DNA of 64,000 nucleotides. It comes from Caulobacteraceae bacterium (GTDB taxonomy: Bacteria > Pseudomonadota > Alphaproteobacteria > Caulobacterales > Caulobacteraceae). Location of the stretch: NCBI GenBank assembly GCA_019695035.1, contig JAIBAU010000004.1:62001-126000 (forward strand). Direction: 5' to 3'. Of this stretch, positions 44,623 through 52,775 are shown piece by piece. Both the position numbers and the translations under genes were made by a program. The notes below the pieces were generated by a model. It was not told the DNA's origin. It saw nothing but the letters and a program-made list of their open reading frames with translations, and searched no databases. The stretch's first letter is position 1; each line of letters begins with the position of its first letter.

Positions 44623-45420
44623 ATGACGCTGCGGGCGGGAATTTTGGGGATGGCGGCGCTGGCCGCGCTCCTGACCGCCTGCGGGCGCAAGCCCAATCCG
44701 AACGCGCCGGCCCCGCCCAGCGAGGCGGAGAAGGCCGGCTACCTGCCGGCCCCGCAGGTGCTGACCGTGGAGGCTGCGCCCGACGGAGCACCCGTGATCC
44801 GTGGCAAAGCTCGTCCCTCCGGACGCATCCGCGCGACCCTGCCCTCGGGGGAGGCCTACGGCGCGACAGCGGATTCCCAGGGCCGATTCGAGCTCGAACT
44901 GCCCCCGGGACGCTCGGCGGTGATGGTGGCGATCTCGGCCGAGGACGCGGGGCGGTCGACGCCGGCCGAAGGCTGGCTGTTCGTTCCGCCCGGGGACTAC
45001 GCCCGCGCGGTCATGCTGCGGGCGGGAGCGCCGTCCTTTGCGCTCTCGCCCGCTTCGCCACTGATCTCGGTCGTCGATTTCGACGCCGCCGGCGCGGCCG
45101 GAGTCTCGGGACGGGCCGGTCCCGGGCTGGAAGTCCGATTGACGGTCGACGGGACGCCCGCCGCCCAGGACCGCGCCGACGAGAACGGCGCCTACACCCT
45201 GCGCCTGGGCCCGCGCTCGGGCCTGCACCGGCTGCACGCCCTGGCGGACGGGCGCAGCCAGGAGCGGGTGGTGGACTTCAGCCCCCTGGCCCAACCGCCG
45301 ACGGGGGCCTTCGCCGTCGCCCGGGTCGCCGACGGCTGGCGCATCGACTGGCGCCCGCCCGGAGGCGGCGCCCAGACCACCTATGTGTTCAGCGGTGGAA
45401 GCCCGGGCGGCGCTTCGTGA
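44623..45420 (+). CDS. lipoprotein with two Ig/carboxypeptidase-regulatory-like domains, hypothetical
   Basis: A 265-residue predicted lipoprotein: signal peptide with lipobox LLTAC at residues 17-21. The mature protein seems to hold two similar beta-rich domains: the first has RGKARPSGRIRATLPSGEAYG followed by DSQGRFELELPPG, and the second has SGRAGPGLEVRLTVDG followed by DENGAYTLRLGP. They look like a duplicated Ig-like or CarboxypepD_reg-like fold. Its TGA overlaps the GTG of the ABC exporter (GTGA), so the two are co-translated. Function unknown. Confidence 0.7.
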   Translation: MTLRAGILGMAALAALLTACGRKPNPNAPAPPSEAEKAGYLPAPQVLTVEAAPDGAPVIRGKARPSGRIRATLPSGEAYGATADSQGRFELELPPGRSAVMVAISAEDAGRSTPAEGWLFVPPGDYARAVMLRAGAPSFALSPASPLISVVDFDAAGAAGVSGRAGPGLEVRLTVDGTPAAQDRADENGAYTLRLGPRSGLHRLHALADGRSQERVVDFSPLAQPPTGAFAVARVADGWRIDWRPPGGGAQTTYVFSGGSPGGAS

Positions 45421-47261
45421 GAGGCGCAACGTTCCGGGGCTCGCGGCGCGACGCCCCCCTGATGGTCGAGGGTCCGCAACCCGGCGCCCTGAAGGCGCTC
45501 GGCGACCTGGTTCGCCTCGTGCTGCGCTCACGCGCGCCCGGGCTTGCCTGGCGCGTCGCGGCGGCCCTGATCCTGACGGTTGCGGGCAAGGCGCTGGGAG
45601 TCGCGGCGCCCCTGCTGCTGGGCAAGGCGGTGAACGCCCTGGCGGACGGCCGCAGCGCCGGGGAAGGCATGGCCCTGGCGTTCGCGGGCCTGGCGGCCGG
45701 CTGGGCGTTCGTGCGCTTCGTGGCGGCCGCAGCCCCGCAGGCGCGCGACGCCCTGTTCCAGTCGGTGTCCCTGGCCGCCCAGCGCCGCGCGGCCGCCGAA
45801 GCCTTCGCCCACGCGCTGCTCCTGTCCCTGGATTATCACCAGACCAAGCGCACCGGCGCCCTGTCGCGCACCATCGACCGCGGCGCCCGTGCGGTGGACT
45901 TCCTGATCCGGATGCTGCTGTTCACCCTGGCGCCGAGCGCCCTGGAGCTGGTGCTGGCCGCGGGCGTGTTGTGGGGCGTCTACGACTGGACCTTCGCGGC
46001 CGCGGCGGTTGCGACGGTCGGTGTCTACGGGGTCCTGACCTTCGCCATCTCGGACTGGCGCATCCGCCATCGTCGGGAGCTGAACGAGGCCGACTCCGAG
46101 GCGGCCGGGCGGGCGGTCGATGCGCTTTTGAACTACGAGACCGTGAAGTCGTTCGGCGCGGAGGCCCGGGCGGCGGCGGACTATGACCGCGCCCTGGCTG
46201 ACTATACGGCGGCCTCGGCCAAGGCGACGGGCTCCCTGGCCCTGCTGAACATCGTGCAGGGCGCGGTGATGAGCCTGGGGCTGGGCGTCATGGCGGTGCT
46301 GGCCGGCTTCGAGGTCAGCGCCGGCCGCATGGGGCCGGGCGATGTGACCGCGGTCGTGCTGGTGCTGATTGGCCTGTACACGCCCCTGAACATGCTGGGC
46401 TTCGCCTATCGGGAGGTGCGGCAGGCCTTCATTGACATGGAGGCGATCAACGCCCTGGCGCGCGAGCAGCCCGAGGTGGCCGACGCGCCGGACGCCGGCG
46501 ACCTGCCGGCCGGATCGGCGAAGGGGGCCGACCTTCGCTTCGAACACGTGGGCTTCCAGCACGACCAGCGCGCCGGCGGAGGGCTGCAGGACCTGACGTT
46601 CCGGGCGCGGCCGGGGATGACCGTCGCGGTGGTGGGACCGTCCGGCTCGGGCAAGACCACCCTGGTGCGCCTGGCGCTGCGGCTGATCGATCCCCAGAAG
46701 GGAAGGGTGCGGATGGACGGCGCGGACCTGAAGTCGGTCCGCCAGGCCTCGCTGCGCTCGGCGATCGCGCTGGTCCCCCAGGACGTTGCCCTGTTCAACG
46801 ACACGCTTCAGGCCAACGTCGCCTTCGGCAAGCCGGGCGCGACCCTCGAAGCGGTCTGGCGGGCGCTGGAAGCCGCCGAGCTGGCGGAGTTCGCGCGCAG
46901 CCTCCCCGACGGGCTGGACACGCGGGTGGGCGAGCGGGGACTCAAGCTGTCCGGCGGCGAGCGCCAGCGCGTCGGCATCGCCCGCGCCCTGCTGGCCGAT
47001 CCGCGCCTGTTGATCCTCGACGAAGCCACCTCGGCGCTGGACAGCCGCACCGAGGCCGCGATCCAGCGGACCCTGCGGGCGGCGATGGCCGGTCGGACCA
47101 CCCTGGTGGTGGCGCACCGGCTCTCGACCATCGTCGACGCAGACCTGATCCTGGTGCTCAAGGCCGGTCGAGTGGTCGAGCGAGGAAGCCACGCCGAACT
47201 CATCGCCCTGGACGGCGAGTACGCCTCGCTCTGGCGGCGCCAGACGCGCGGACGCGCCTGA
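45417..47261 (+). CDS. Atm1-type ABC exporter (half transporter, membrane domain + ATPase)
   Basis: A 614-residue fused ABC half-transporter that works as a homodimer. The membrane domain has six helices up to about residue 340, with NYETVKSFGAEARAAADYDR and LNMLGFAYREVRQAFIDMEA, typical of the Atm1/HMT1 group that exports glutathione conjugates. The ATPase has Walker A GPSGSGKTTLVR near 405, signature LSGGERQRVGIARALL and Walker B LLILDEATSALD. The start is either the GTG at 45417 that overlaps the lipoprotein stop or the ATG at 45462. Confidence 0.9.
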   Translation: MRGATFRGSRRDAPLMVEGPQPGALKALGDLVRLVLRSRAPGLAWRVAAALILTVAGKALGVAAPLLLGKAVNALADGRSAGEGMALAFAGLAAGWAFVRFVAAAAPQARDALFQSVSLAAQRRAAAEAFAHALLLSLDYHQTKRTGALSRTIDRGARAVDFLIRMLLFTLAPSALELVLAAGVLWGVYDWTFAAAAVATVGVYGVLTFAISDWRIRHRRELNEADSEAAGRAVDALLNYETVKSFGAEARAAADYDRALADYTAASAKATGSLALLNIVQGAVMSLGLGVMAVLAGFEVSAGRMGPGDVTAVVLVLIGLYTPLNMLGFAYREVRQAFIDMEAINALAREQPEVADAPDAGDLPAGSAKGADLRFEHVGFQHDQRAGGGLQDLTFRARPGMTVAVVGPSGSGKTTLVRLALRLIDPQKGRVRMDGADLKSVRQASLRSAIALVPQDVALFNDTLQANVAFGKPGATLEAVWRALEAAELAEFARSLPDGLDTRVGERGLKLSGGERQRVGIARALLADPRLLILDEATSALDSRTEAAIQRTLRAAMAGRTTLVVAHRLSTIVDADLILVLKAGRVVERGSHAELIALDGEYASLWRRQTRGRA

Positions 47262-47283
47262 GCCGCCGGATCGGCCGACCGGC

Positions 47284-50200
47284 CTATTCCGCCGCGGCCG
47301 GCACCGGCAGGGCGCCGGGCTCGTCGTTGGCGGGGATCGCATCGACGGGCCGGTTCTTCGGCTTGAGGCGGAAGAACTTCCGGAAGCCGTCGTAGGCCCC
47401 GAGCATCACGGGGGTGACCAGCAGGGTCAGCAGGGTCGCGAAGGTCAGGCCCCACACGATCGCGCCGGCCATCTGCACCCACCACTCCGAACCCGGCGGC
47501 TTGTACTCGACGGTGCCGGTGCGGAAGCTGGGATCGACCTGGAACATGAGCGGCAGCAGGCCGACCACCGCGGTCAGGGTGGTCAGCAGCACGGGCCTGA
47601 AGCGCATGGCCGCGGCGCGCAGGGCGGCGCGGTTGCTGGGCTCGCCGGCGCGGTAGACCTGGAAGAAGGTGTCCACGAGCACGATGTTGTGGCCCACGAT
47701 CACCCCGGCCAGGGCCACGACCCCGGTGCCGCACATGATGATCGAGATGTAGTCGAACGTGCCGAGCACGTTGATCTGGATGCCCAGCAACACCCCGATG
47801 GTGGAGAGCACCACGGCGAACAGGGTGCAGAACGCCCCCCAGAAGCTGTTGAACTGCCAGAGCAGGATGACGCCCATCATGAACAGCGACACCAGCATGG
47901 CGATCATGAAGAACTGGCCGGCCTCCTGGGTCTCCTCGTCGCCGCCGCGGAACTTCCAGGCGACCGAGGGGGCGATCCCGGCCCGCTCGATGGCCGGCTT
48001 CAGGCGTTCGACGACCTGGTTGGCGGCGACGCCTGGCGCGGCGTTGGCCTGCACGAGGATCAGCCGCTGGCCATCGCGGCGATTGATGGTGTCGACCTGC
48101 GGCGCAGCCTGGCGGCGCACGAAGTAGGAGGCAGGCACCGCGCCGTTGGGCGTGGTGATCTTCAGCCGGTCGAAGCTGGACAGGTTGCGCTGGTCGGCCG
48201 GGAAGCGGACGCGGATGTCCAGCTCGTCCTGCACGTCGTCGGGCCGGTAGCGGCCGGCGAGCACGCCGTTGGTGGCGAACTGGATGGCCTGGCCGACGCC
48301 CAGCACGCTGACGCCGTAGCGTCCGGCGGCCTCGCGGTCGACGGTCAGGTCCCACTCCATGCCCGGCGAGGTGCGGCTGTCCTCGATGTCGATCAGCTGG
48401 CCGGTGCGGCGCATCTCGGCCAGCACCTTGTTGGCGGCGGCGTTCAGTTCCGCGTTGTCCGGCCCGCGCAGCTGGATCTGGATGTCCTTGCCTCCGGACG
48501 GTCCGTTCTGCGGCGTGCGAACCTCGATGCCGATGCCGTCGGTGTTCTCGACGCGCCGACGGACCAGGTCGACGATGTCCTCGCCGGTGAGGCCCAGCTT
48601 CTTGCGCTCGGCATAGTCGACGAACTCGAGACGGACCGAACCGATGGTGTCGGCCGGCGGCCCGCCGCCGAAGGCCCCGCCGCCGCCCTGGCGACCGACC
48701 CGGGCGAAGACGGTTTCGACGCCGCGGATGTTCTGCAGGCGGGCCTCGACCTGGCTGACCAGCTGGTTCATCGCCGGAGTGGACAGGTTGCCCCGCGCCT
48801 TGACGAAGACGGTCACGCGGGGCGGGTCCTCCTTGAGGAAGAATTCGGTCTTGTGCGGGCTCATGGCGAACCAGGTGATGACGCCCGCCACCACCAGGAA
48901 GGTCGCGCCCAGCACGATCCAGGGCTTGCGGATGGCCTGCCAGACGAAGTTGGCATAAGCGCCCATGAAGCCGTGCATCTGCAGCGGGTCGCCCTCTTCG
49001 GAGCGCTTGATGTTCTCGGCCTCGGCCGCGTGCTCGGCCGACCGCTTGCCGAAGATCGAGCCCAGCGCCGGCGTGAAGATGAGGGCCACGAAGATCGAGG
49101 AGCCGAGCACGAAGAAGAGGGTGATCGGCAGGTAGCTCATGAACTTGCCGGCGATCGAGTTCCAGAACAGGAACGGCACGAACGCGCACAGGGTGGTCAG
49201 GATGCCGTTGGCGACCGGCCAGAACATGCGTTCGCCGGCGAGCGCGTAGCTCTCCTCCTTCGAGAAGCCCTCTGCCATCTTCCGGTCGGCGAACTCGACC
49301 ACCACGATGGAGCCGTCGACCAGCATGCCCACGGCCAGCACCAGGCCGAACATGACCATCTGGTTGAGCGTGATGTTGTTGGCCTGCAGGAACAGGAAGG
49401 CCAGCATGAAGCAGATCGGGATCGCGGTGCCGACCATCAGGCCGGCGCGGATGCCCAGCGACGCCACCACGATGATCATCACGAGGATGACCGCGATGAT
49501 CAGGCCGCTCTCCAGCAGGTTCAGGGTGCGGTTGATGTCCTCGGAGTCGTCCGAGGTGAAGGTCAGTTGCACGCTCTGAGGCCAGGCCTTGCGCTCCTGT
49601 TCGACCATCGCCCGCACCGCGGCGGAGGTGTCCAGGATGTTGGCGCCGGGGCGTTTGACCACGCCGACAGTGAGCGACCGCTCGCCGTCGATGCGCGACA
49701 TGGAAGTCGGCTCCTTGAAGGTGCGCAGCGCCGTGGCGACGTCGCCCAGGGTGACCACGCGGTCGCCGTTGGTCTTGATCGGCAGGGCCAGCACGTCCTC
49801 GGGCTTGTCGATGACGCCAGGGATCTTCACGGCGAAGGCGCCGTGCTCGGTGGTCAGGTTGCCGGCCGCCACAAGCTGGTTGTTGGCCCGGATCACGCCC
49901 GCCAGTTCATTGGCGGTGATGCCGTAGGCCTCCATCTTGACCGGATCGATATTGACCTCGAGCAGTTCCTCGCGGCCGCCGTAGATCTCGGCGCGCAGCA
50001 CGCCGGGCAGGGTCTCGAGCCGGTCCTGAAGGTCGCGCGCCAGCCGATACAGCTCACGCTCCGGCGCGGGGCCGTGGAGCGCGATGTTCATGATCGGGTC
50101 CTGGTTGGCGTTGTATTCCTCGATGATGGGCTCGAGGGCGTCGGGAGGGAACCGGCCGCGCGCCTGATCGATCTTGGCGCGCACGTCGTTGATGGTCTTC

Positions 50201-50511
50201 TCCTTGTCGAAGTTGACCGGAAACTCGAGCACGATGGTCGCCGCGCCCTGGCTGGCGACGGCGTTCATTTCCTTGACCCCCTCGAGCGACTTCAGCGCCA
50301 CCTCCATGGGGCGCACGAGCAGGCGTTCGGAATCCTCCGGCGAGACGCCCGGGTAGGGCACGGTCACCGAGATGAAGGGGAAGACGATGTTCGGCTGGCT
50401 CTCGCGCGGCAGCGTGAGATAGGCCGTGATCCCGAACAGGGTGGCGACCAAAGTGATGGCCAGAACCACCTTGCGGCGTTTGATGGCGCTCTTGATGAGG
50501 TTCGAGATCAT
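47284..50511 (-). CDS. RND-family efflux permease (AcrB-like)
   Basis: A 1075-residue inner-membrane pump with 12 helices and two large periplasmic loops (after helices 1 and 7), which drives export through a tripartite complex. Family segments: ESQPNIVFPFISVTVPYPGV near the start and VGMLVDGSIVVVEFADRKMA in helix 4. In AcrB helix 4 has two adjacent Asp; here the second position is Gly. The helix-10 Lys position reads VGHNIVLVD. Proton relay details therefore differ. It starts 28 bases after its adaptor gene. Confidence 0.93.
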   Translation of the reverse strand: MISNLIKSAIKRRKVVLAITLVATLFGITAYLTLPRESQPNIVFPFISVTVPYPGVSPEDSERLLVRPMEVALKSLEGVKEMNAVASQGAATIVLEFPVNFDKEKTINDVRAKIDQARGRFPPDALEPIIEEYNANQDPIMNIALHGPAPERELYRLARDLQDRLETLPGVLRAEIYGGREELLEVNIDPVKMEAYGITANELAGVIRANNQLVAAGNLTTEHGAFAVKIPGVIDKPEDVLALPIKTNGDRVVTLGDVATALRTFKEPTSMSRIDGERSLTVGVVKRPGANILDTSAAVRAMVEQERKAWPQSVQLTFTSDDSEDINRTLNLLESGLIIAVILVMIIVVASLGIRAGLMVGTAIPICFMLAFLFLQANNITLNQMVMFGLVLAVGMLVDGSIVVVEFADRKMAEGFSKEESYALAGERMFWPVANGILTTLCAFVPFLFWNSIAGKFMSYLPITLFFVLGSSIFVALIFTPALGSIFGKRSAEHAAEAENIKRSEEGDPLQMHGFMGAYANFVWQAIRKPWIVLGATFLVVAGVITWFAMSPHKTEFFLKEDPPRVTVFVKARGNLSTPAMNQLVSQVEARLQNIRGVETVFARVGRQGGGGAFGGGPPADTIGSVRLEFVDYAERKKLGLTGEDIVDLVRRRVENTDGIGIEVRTPQNGPSGGKDIQIQLRGPDNAELNAAANKVLAEMRRTGQLIDIEDSRTSPGMEWDLTVDREAAGRYGVSVLGVGQAIQFATNGVLAGRYRPDDVQDELDIRVRFPADQRNLSSFDRLKITTPNGAVPASYFVRRQAAPQVDTINRRDGQRLILVQANAAPGVAANQVVERLKPAIERAGIAPSVAWKFRGGDEETQEAGQFFMIAMLVSLFMMGVILLWQFNSFWGAFCTLFAVVLSTIGVLLGIQINVLGTFDYISIIMCGTGVVALAGVIVGHNIVLVDTFFQVYRAGEPSNRAALRAAAMRFRPVLLTTLTAVVGLLPLMFQVDPSFRTGTVEYKPPGSEWWVQMAGAIVWGLTFATLLTLLVTPVMLGAYDGFRKFFRLKPKNRPVDAIPANDEPGALPVPAAAE

Positions 50512-50538
50512 GACTGCACTCCGCGCCGGTCGCCGCTG

Positions 50539-51594
50539 CTAGCGCAGCGTGACGCGCACCCTCTCGCCTTCGGAAACATAGGACTGGCCGACGGTGATCA
50601 CCTTGGTCGGCCCGCTCAGGCCGGACACCCAGACGCCGTTCGCGGTCTCTTCGATGACCTGCACGGGCGCGAAGGCGACACGGTCGGCGCCCTGGACATA
50701 ACGCACGCCCTGGCGGCCCGAGGAGTCCAGCACGATGGCCGTGACGGGCACCAGATGGGCGTCGACCTGTCCGGCCTCGACCTGCAGCTCGGCGGAGAGG
50801 CCGGCCCGGATCGCGGCGCCGGGATTGGGAACCACCACTTCGACCCGGTAGGTGCGGGTCTGCTCGTCGGCCTGCTGGGAGACGAAGCGCACCACGCCGC
50901 GGACGATCTGGCCGCCTGACAGTTTGGCCGTGGCCGAGGCGCCGACCCGCAGGCGGCCGGCCTCGGTCTCCGAAACGTCGCCGACGATCAGGATCGGCTG
51001 CAGCTCGACCACCGTGCCGCAGGGCTGGCCGGGCGACAGGTAGGAGCCGATTTCCGCGTCGCGATTGTCGAAAACCCCAGCAAAGGGGGCGCGGATGTTG
51101 ACCTGGTCCAGCACGATGCGGGCCTGGGCCAGCTGGGCGCGCGCGCCGTCCAGTTCAGCCTTGGCGGCCAGCACCTGGGTCTCGGACCGGAAGCCACGGG
51201 CCTTGAGCTCCTGGGCGGCCTTGTACTGAAGCTCTTCCGAGTGAACCGTCGCCTGGGCCTGGTCGACGGCGGCCTGGCGCGCGTCCACGTCGAGGCGGCA
51301 CAGGATCTGGCCGCGCTGCACGAAGGCGCCCTCGCGGGTCGGGGTGGCGGCGACGAGGCCGGCGGTCTCGGCCCGGACCTGGACGGACCGGGTGCCCTCG
51401 GTGCGGCCGCGGATGGTGACCAGGTTGGCGCGCACCACGTCGGGCGAGAGCACCGCCTGCACGGCCTGAATCTCGTCCTTCTTCGGCGGTTCCGCCTGAG
51501 CCTTTTCGGCGAAGAAGACGCCGCGGATGACGAACCAGCCGACGACGGCGATGACCACCCCTGCGATGAAGATGTGGGAAGGCTTGAGTTTCAT
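50539..51594 (-). CDS. RND efflux periplasmic adaptor (membrane fusion protein)
   Basis: A 351-residue adaptor with an N-terminal anchor helix (about residues 7-27), a barrel-sandwich hybrid domain split around a coiled-coil hairpin (AAVDQAQATVHSEELQYKAA and ARAQLAQARIVLDQVNIRAP), a beta-barrel and a C-terminal domain. It links the RND pump to an outer-membrane channel that is not encoded here. The ATG at 51594 (MKLKPSHIFIAG) is used; the open frame upstream has no features. First gene of the two-gene efflux operon. Confidence 0.92.
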   Translation of the reverse strand: MKLKPSHIFIAGVVIAVVGWFVIRGVFFAEKAQAEPPKKDEIQAVQAVLSPDVVRANLVTIRGRTEGTRSVQVRAETAGLVAATPTREGAFVQRGQILCRLDVDARQAAVDQAQATVHSEELQYKAAQELKARGFRSETQVLAAKAELDGARAQLAQARIVLDQVNIRAPFAGVFDNRDAEIGSYLSPGQPCGTVVELQPILIVGDVSETEAGRLRVGASATAKLSGGQIVRGVVRFVSQQADEQTRTYRVEVVVPNPGAAIRAGLSAELQVEAGQVDAHLVPVTAIVLDSSGRQGVRYVQGADRVAFAPVQVIEETANGVWVSGLSGPTKVITVGQSYVSEGERVRVTLR

Positions 51595-51687
51595 GCCGGT
51601 AACCTGAGAGTGCACTTGCTCGTCTGACGCGAGCCTGTCCTTGCTGCGGTAGATGCGGCCCATCACGCGCGCGGGCAAATGAATTCC

Positions 51688-51708
51688 CGGTAATTGCTTA
51701 TCGGTAAT
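51688..51708. repeat. direct repeat CGGTAAT with 14-base period
   Basis: CGGTAAT at 51688-51694 and 51702-51708, in the 215-base region between the divergent efflux operon and the GST gene. It is a possible regulator site for either. Short and without a known match. Confidence 0.35.
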
Positions 51709-51809
51709 GTTGCCGCACCCGTGATCAAATGGCGGTTCGCGGAGGCTTGATCGCAGCCGCGCGGAGCGGTTGGTTGGACGCCGGGCGGTCACCCTGGACG
51801 GAGCGATCC

Positions 51810-52445
51810 ATGAGCGACGAACTGACGTTCTACACCAACCCCATGTCCCGCGGGCGCATCGTGCGCTGGATGCTGGAGGAAGTCGGCCGGCCCTATCGCA
51901 CGGAGGTGCTGGACTACGGCACGACCATGAAGGCGCCGGCGTACCTGGCCATCAACCCCATGGGAAAGGTGCCCGCGATCCGACACGGGGAGACGGTGGT
52001 GACCGAGGCCGGGGCCGTCTGCGCCTATCTCGCCGACGCCTTCCCCGAGGCAGGCCTGGCGCCCGCGCACGGAGACCGGGCGCGCGGCGCCTATTACCGC
52101 TGGATGTTCTATGCCGCGGGGCCATTCGAGGCGGCGGTGACGAACCGGTCCCTGAACGTGGTCGTTCCGCCCGAGCGCAAGGGGATGGTGGGCTACGGCA
52201 GCTTCGAGGACGTCATGGACACGCTCGAGTATGCCGTCACCCGGTCCGAGTACGTCGCCGGCGACCGGTTCACCGCCGCCGACGTCTATTTCGGATCGTC
52301 GATCGGCTGGGGCCTGATGTTCGGGTCCATCGAGAAGCGCCCGGCGTTCGAGGCCTATTTCGCCCGGCTGGCGGGGCGCCCGGCCGCGGTCCGGGCCCGC
52401 GAGATCGACGACGAGCTGATCGCCAGCGCGCAGGCCAAGGGCTAG
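51810..52445 (+). CDS. glutathione S-transferase family protein
   Basis: A 211-residue cytosolic GST. The N-terminal thioredoxin-like domain has LTFYTNPMSRGRIVRWMLEE and the cis-Pro region MGKVPAIRHG, followed by VTEAGAVCAYLAD (the glutathione gamma-glutamyl contact). The helical C-terminal domain has FTAADVYFGSSI. The ATG at 51810 gives normal length. It is divergent from the RND efflux operon, with which it may share a detoxification role; that is inference. Confidence 0.9.
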   Translation: MSDELTFYTNPMSRGRIVRWMLEEVGRPYRTEVLDYGTTMKAPAYLAINPMGKVPAIRHGETVVTEAGAVCAYLADAFPEAGLAPAHGDRARGAYYRWMFYAAGPFEAAVTNRSLNVVVPPERKGMVGYGSFEDVMDTLEYAVTRSEYVAGDRFTAADVYFGSSIGWGLMFGSIEKRPAFEAYFARLAGRPAAVRAREIDDELIASAQAKG

Positions 52446-52485
52446 CGCGAAGCGGCGACAGGCGCAGCGATCTGGGGGGATCGAG

Positions 52486-52560
52486 TGGCTCCGCGGGTAG
52501 GATTCGAACCTACGACCAGCCGATTAACAGTCGGCTGCTCTACCACTGAGCTACCGCGGA
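52486..52560 (-). tRNA. tRNA-Asn (anticodon GTT)
   Basis: Seventy-five bases on the minus strand with full cloverleaf features: acceptor stem TCCGCGG/CCGCGGA, D-arm GCTCAGTGGTAGAGC, anticodon arm CCGACTGTTAATCGG with GTT, and T-arm GTAGGTTCGAATCCTAC. The 3' CCA is encoded (52486-52488 on the plus strand reads TGG). Confidence 0.97.
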
Positions 52561-52662
52561 TCAGTCACTCGGAGGCGCGGTATTACAGGCGGAGTCGCGG
52601 GTGCGCAATACGTCCTGGCGGGCCAAAAAGCCGCCTGGCGCCGATATGTGGTTTTCAGGCAG

Positions 52663-52689
52663 AAAAAAAGCCCGACACGAGGTCGGGCT
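52663..52689 (-). terminator. intrinsic terminator of the ABC/M1 peptidase operon
   Basis: Stem AGCCCGAC (52669-52676) with GTCGGGCT (52682-52689), 5-base loop. The minus-strand transcript then runs into seven or more U (plus strand A-run at 52663-52669). It lies about 90 bases after the peptidase stop and before the tRNA promoter region. Confidence 0.85.
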
Positions 52690-52754
52690 CTTGAAGTTCG
52701 GTGATGGTGGGGTGTCTCCGAGAAGAAGACGCTCTCCTAAGTCTGCCGATTTGG

Positions 52755-52769
52755 TTAACAGCGACTTAA
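52755..52769. promoter_or_regulatory. perfect CtrA-type site (TTAA-N7-TTAA)
   Basis: TTAA-CAGCGAC-TTAA with the additional C after each half (TTAAC-N6-TTAAC), the full caulobacter CtrA consensus. It lies 7 bases downstream of the M1 peptidase stop and about 195 bases upstream of tRNA-Asn (minus strand), so its target is unclear. Confidence 0.5.
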
Positions 52770-52775
52770 CCGTGA

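Noticed and set aside
47689-50919. 1076-codon open frame antisense to the RND pump
   Set aside because: GC-rich codon bias leaves the complementary frame open; the product is compositionally biased (His, Asp, Gly, Arg) with no domain, while the minus-strand frame is a clear RND protein.
52486-52560. tRNA-Asn as an integration site
   Set aside because: No integrase, no duplicated tRNA 3' end and no atypical segment next to it.
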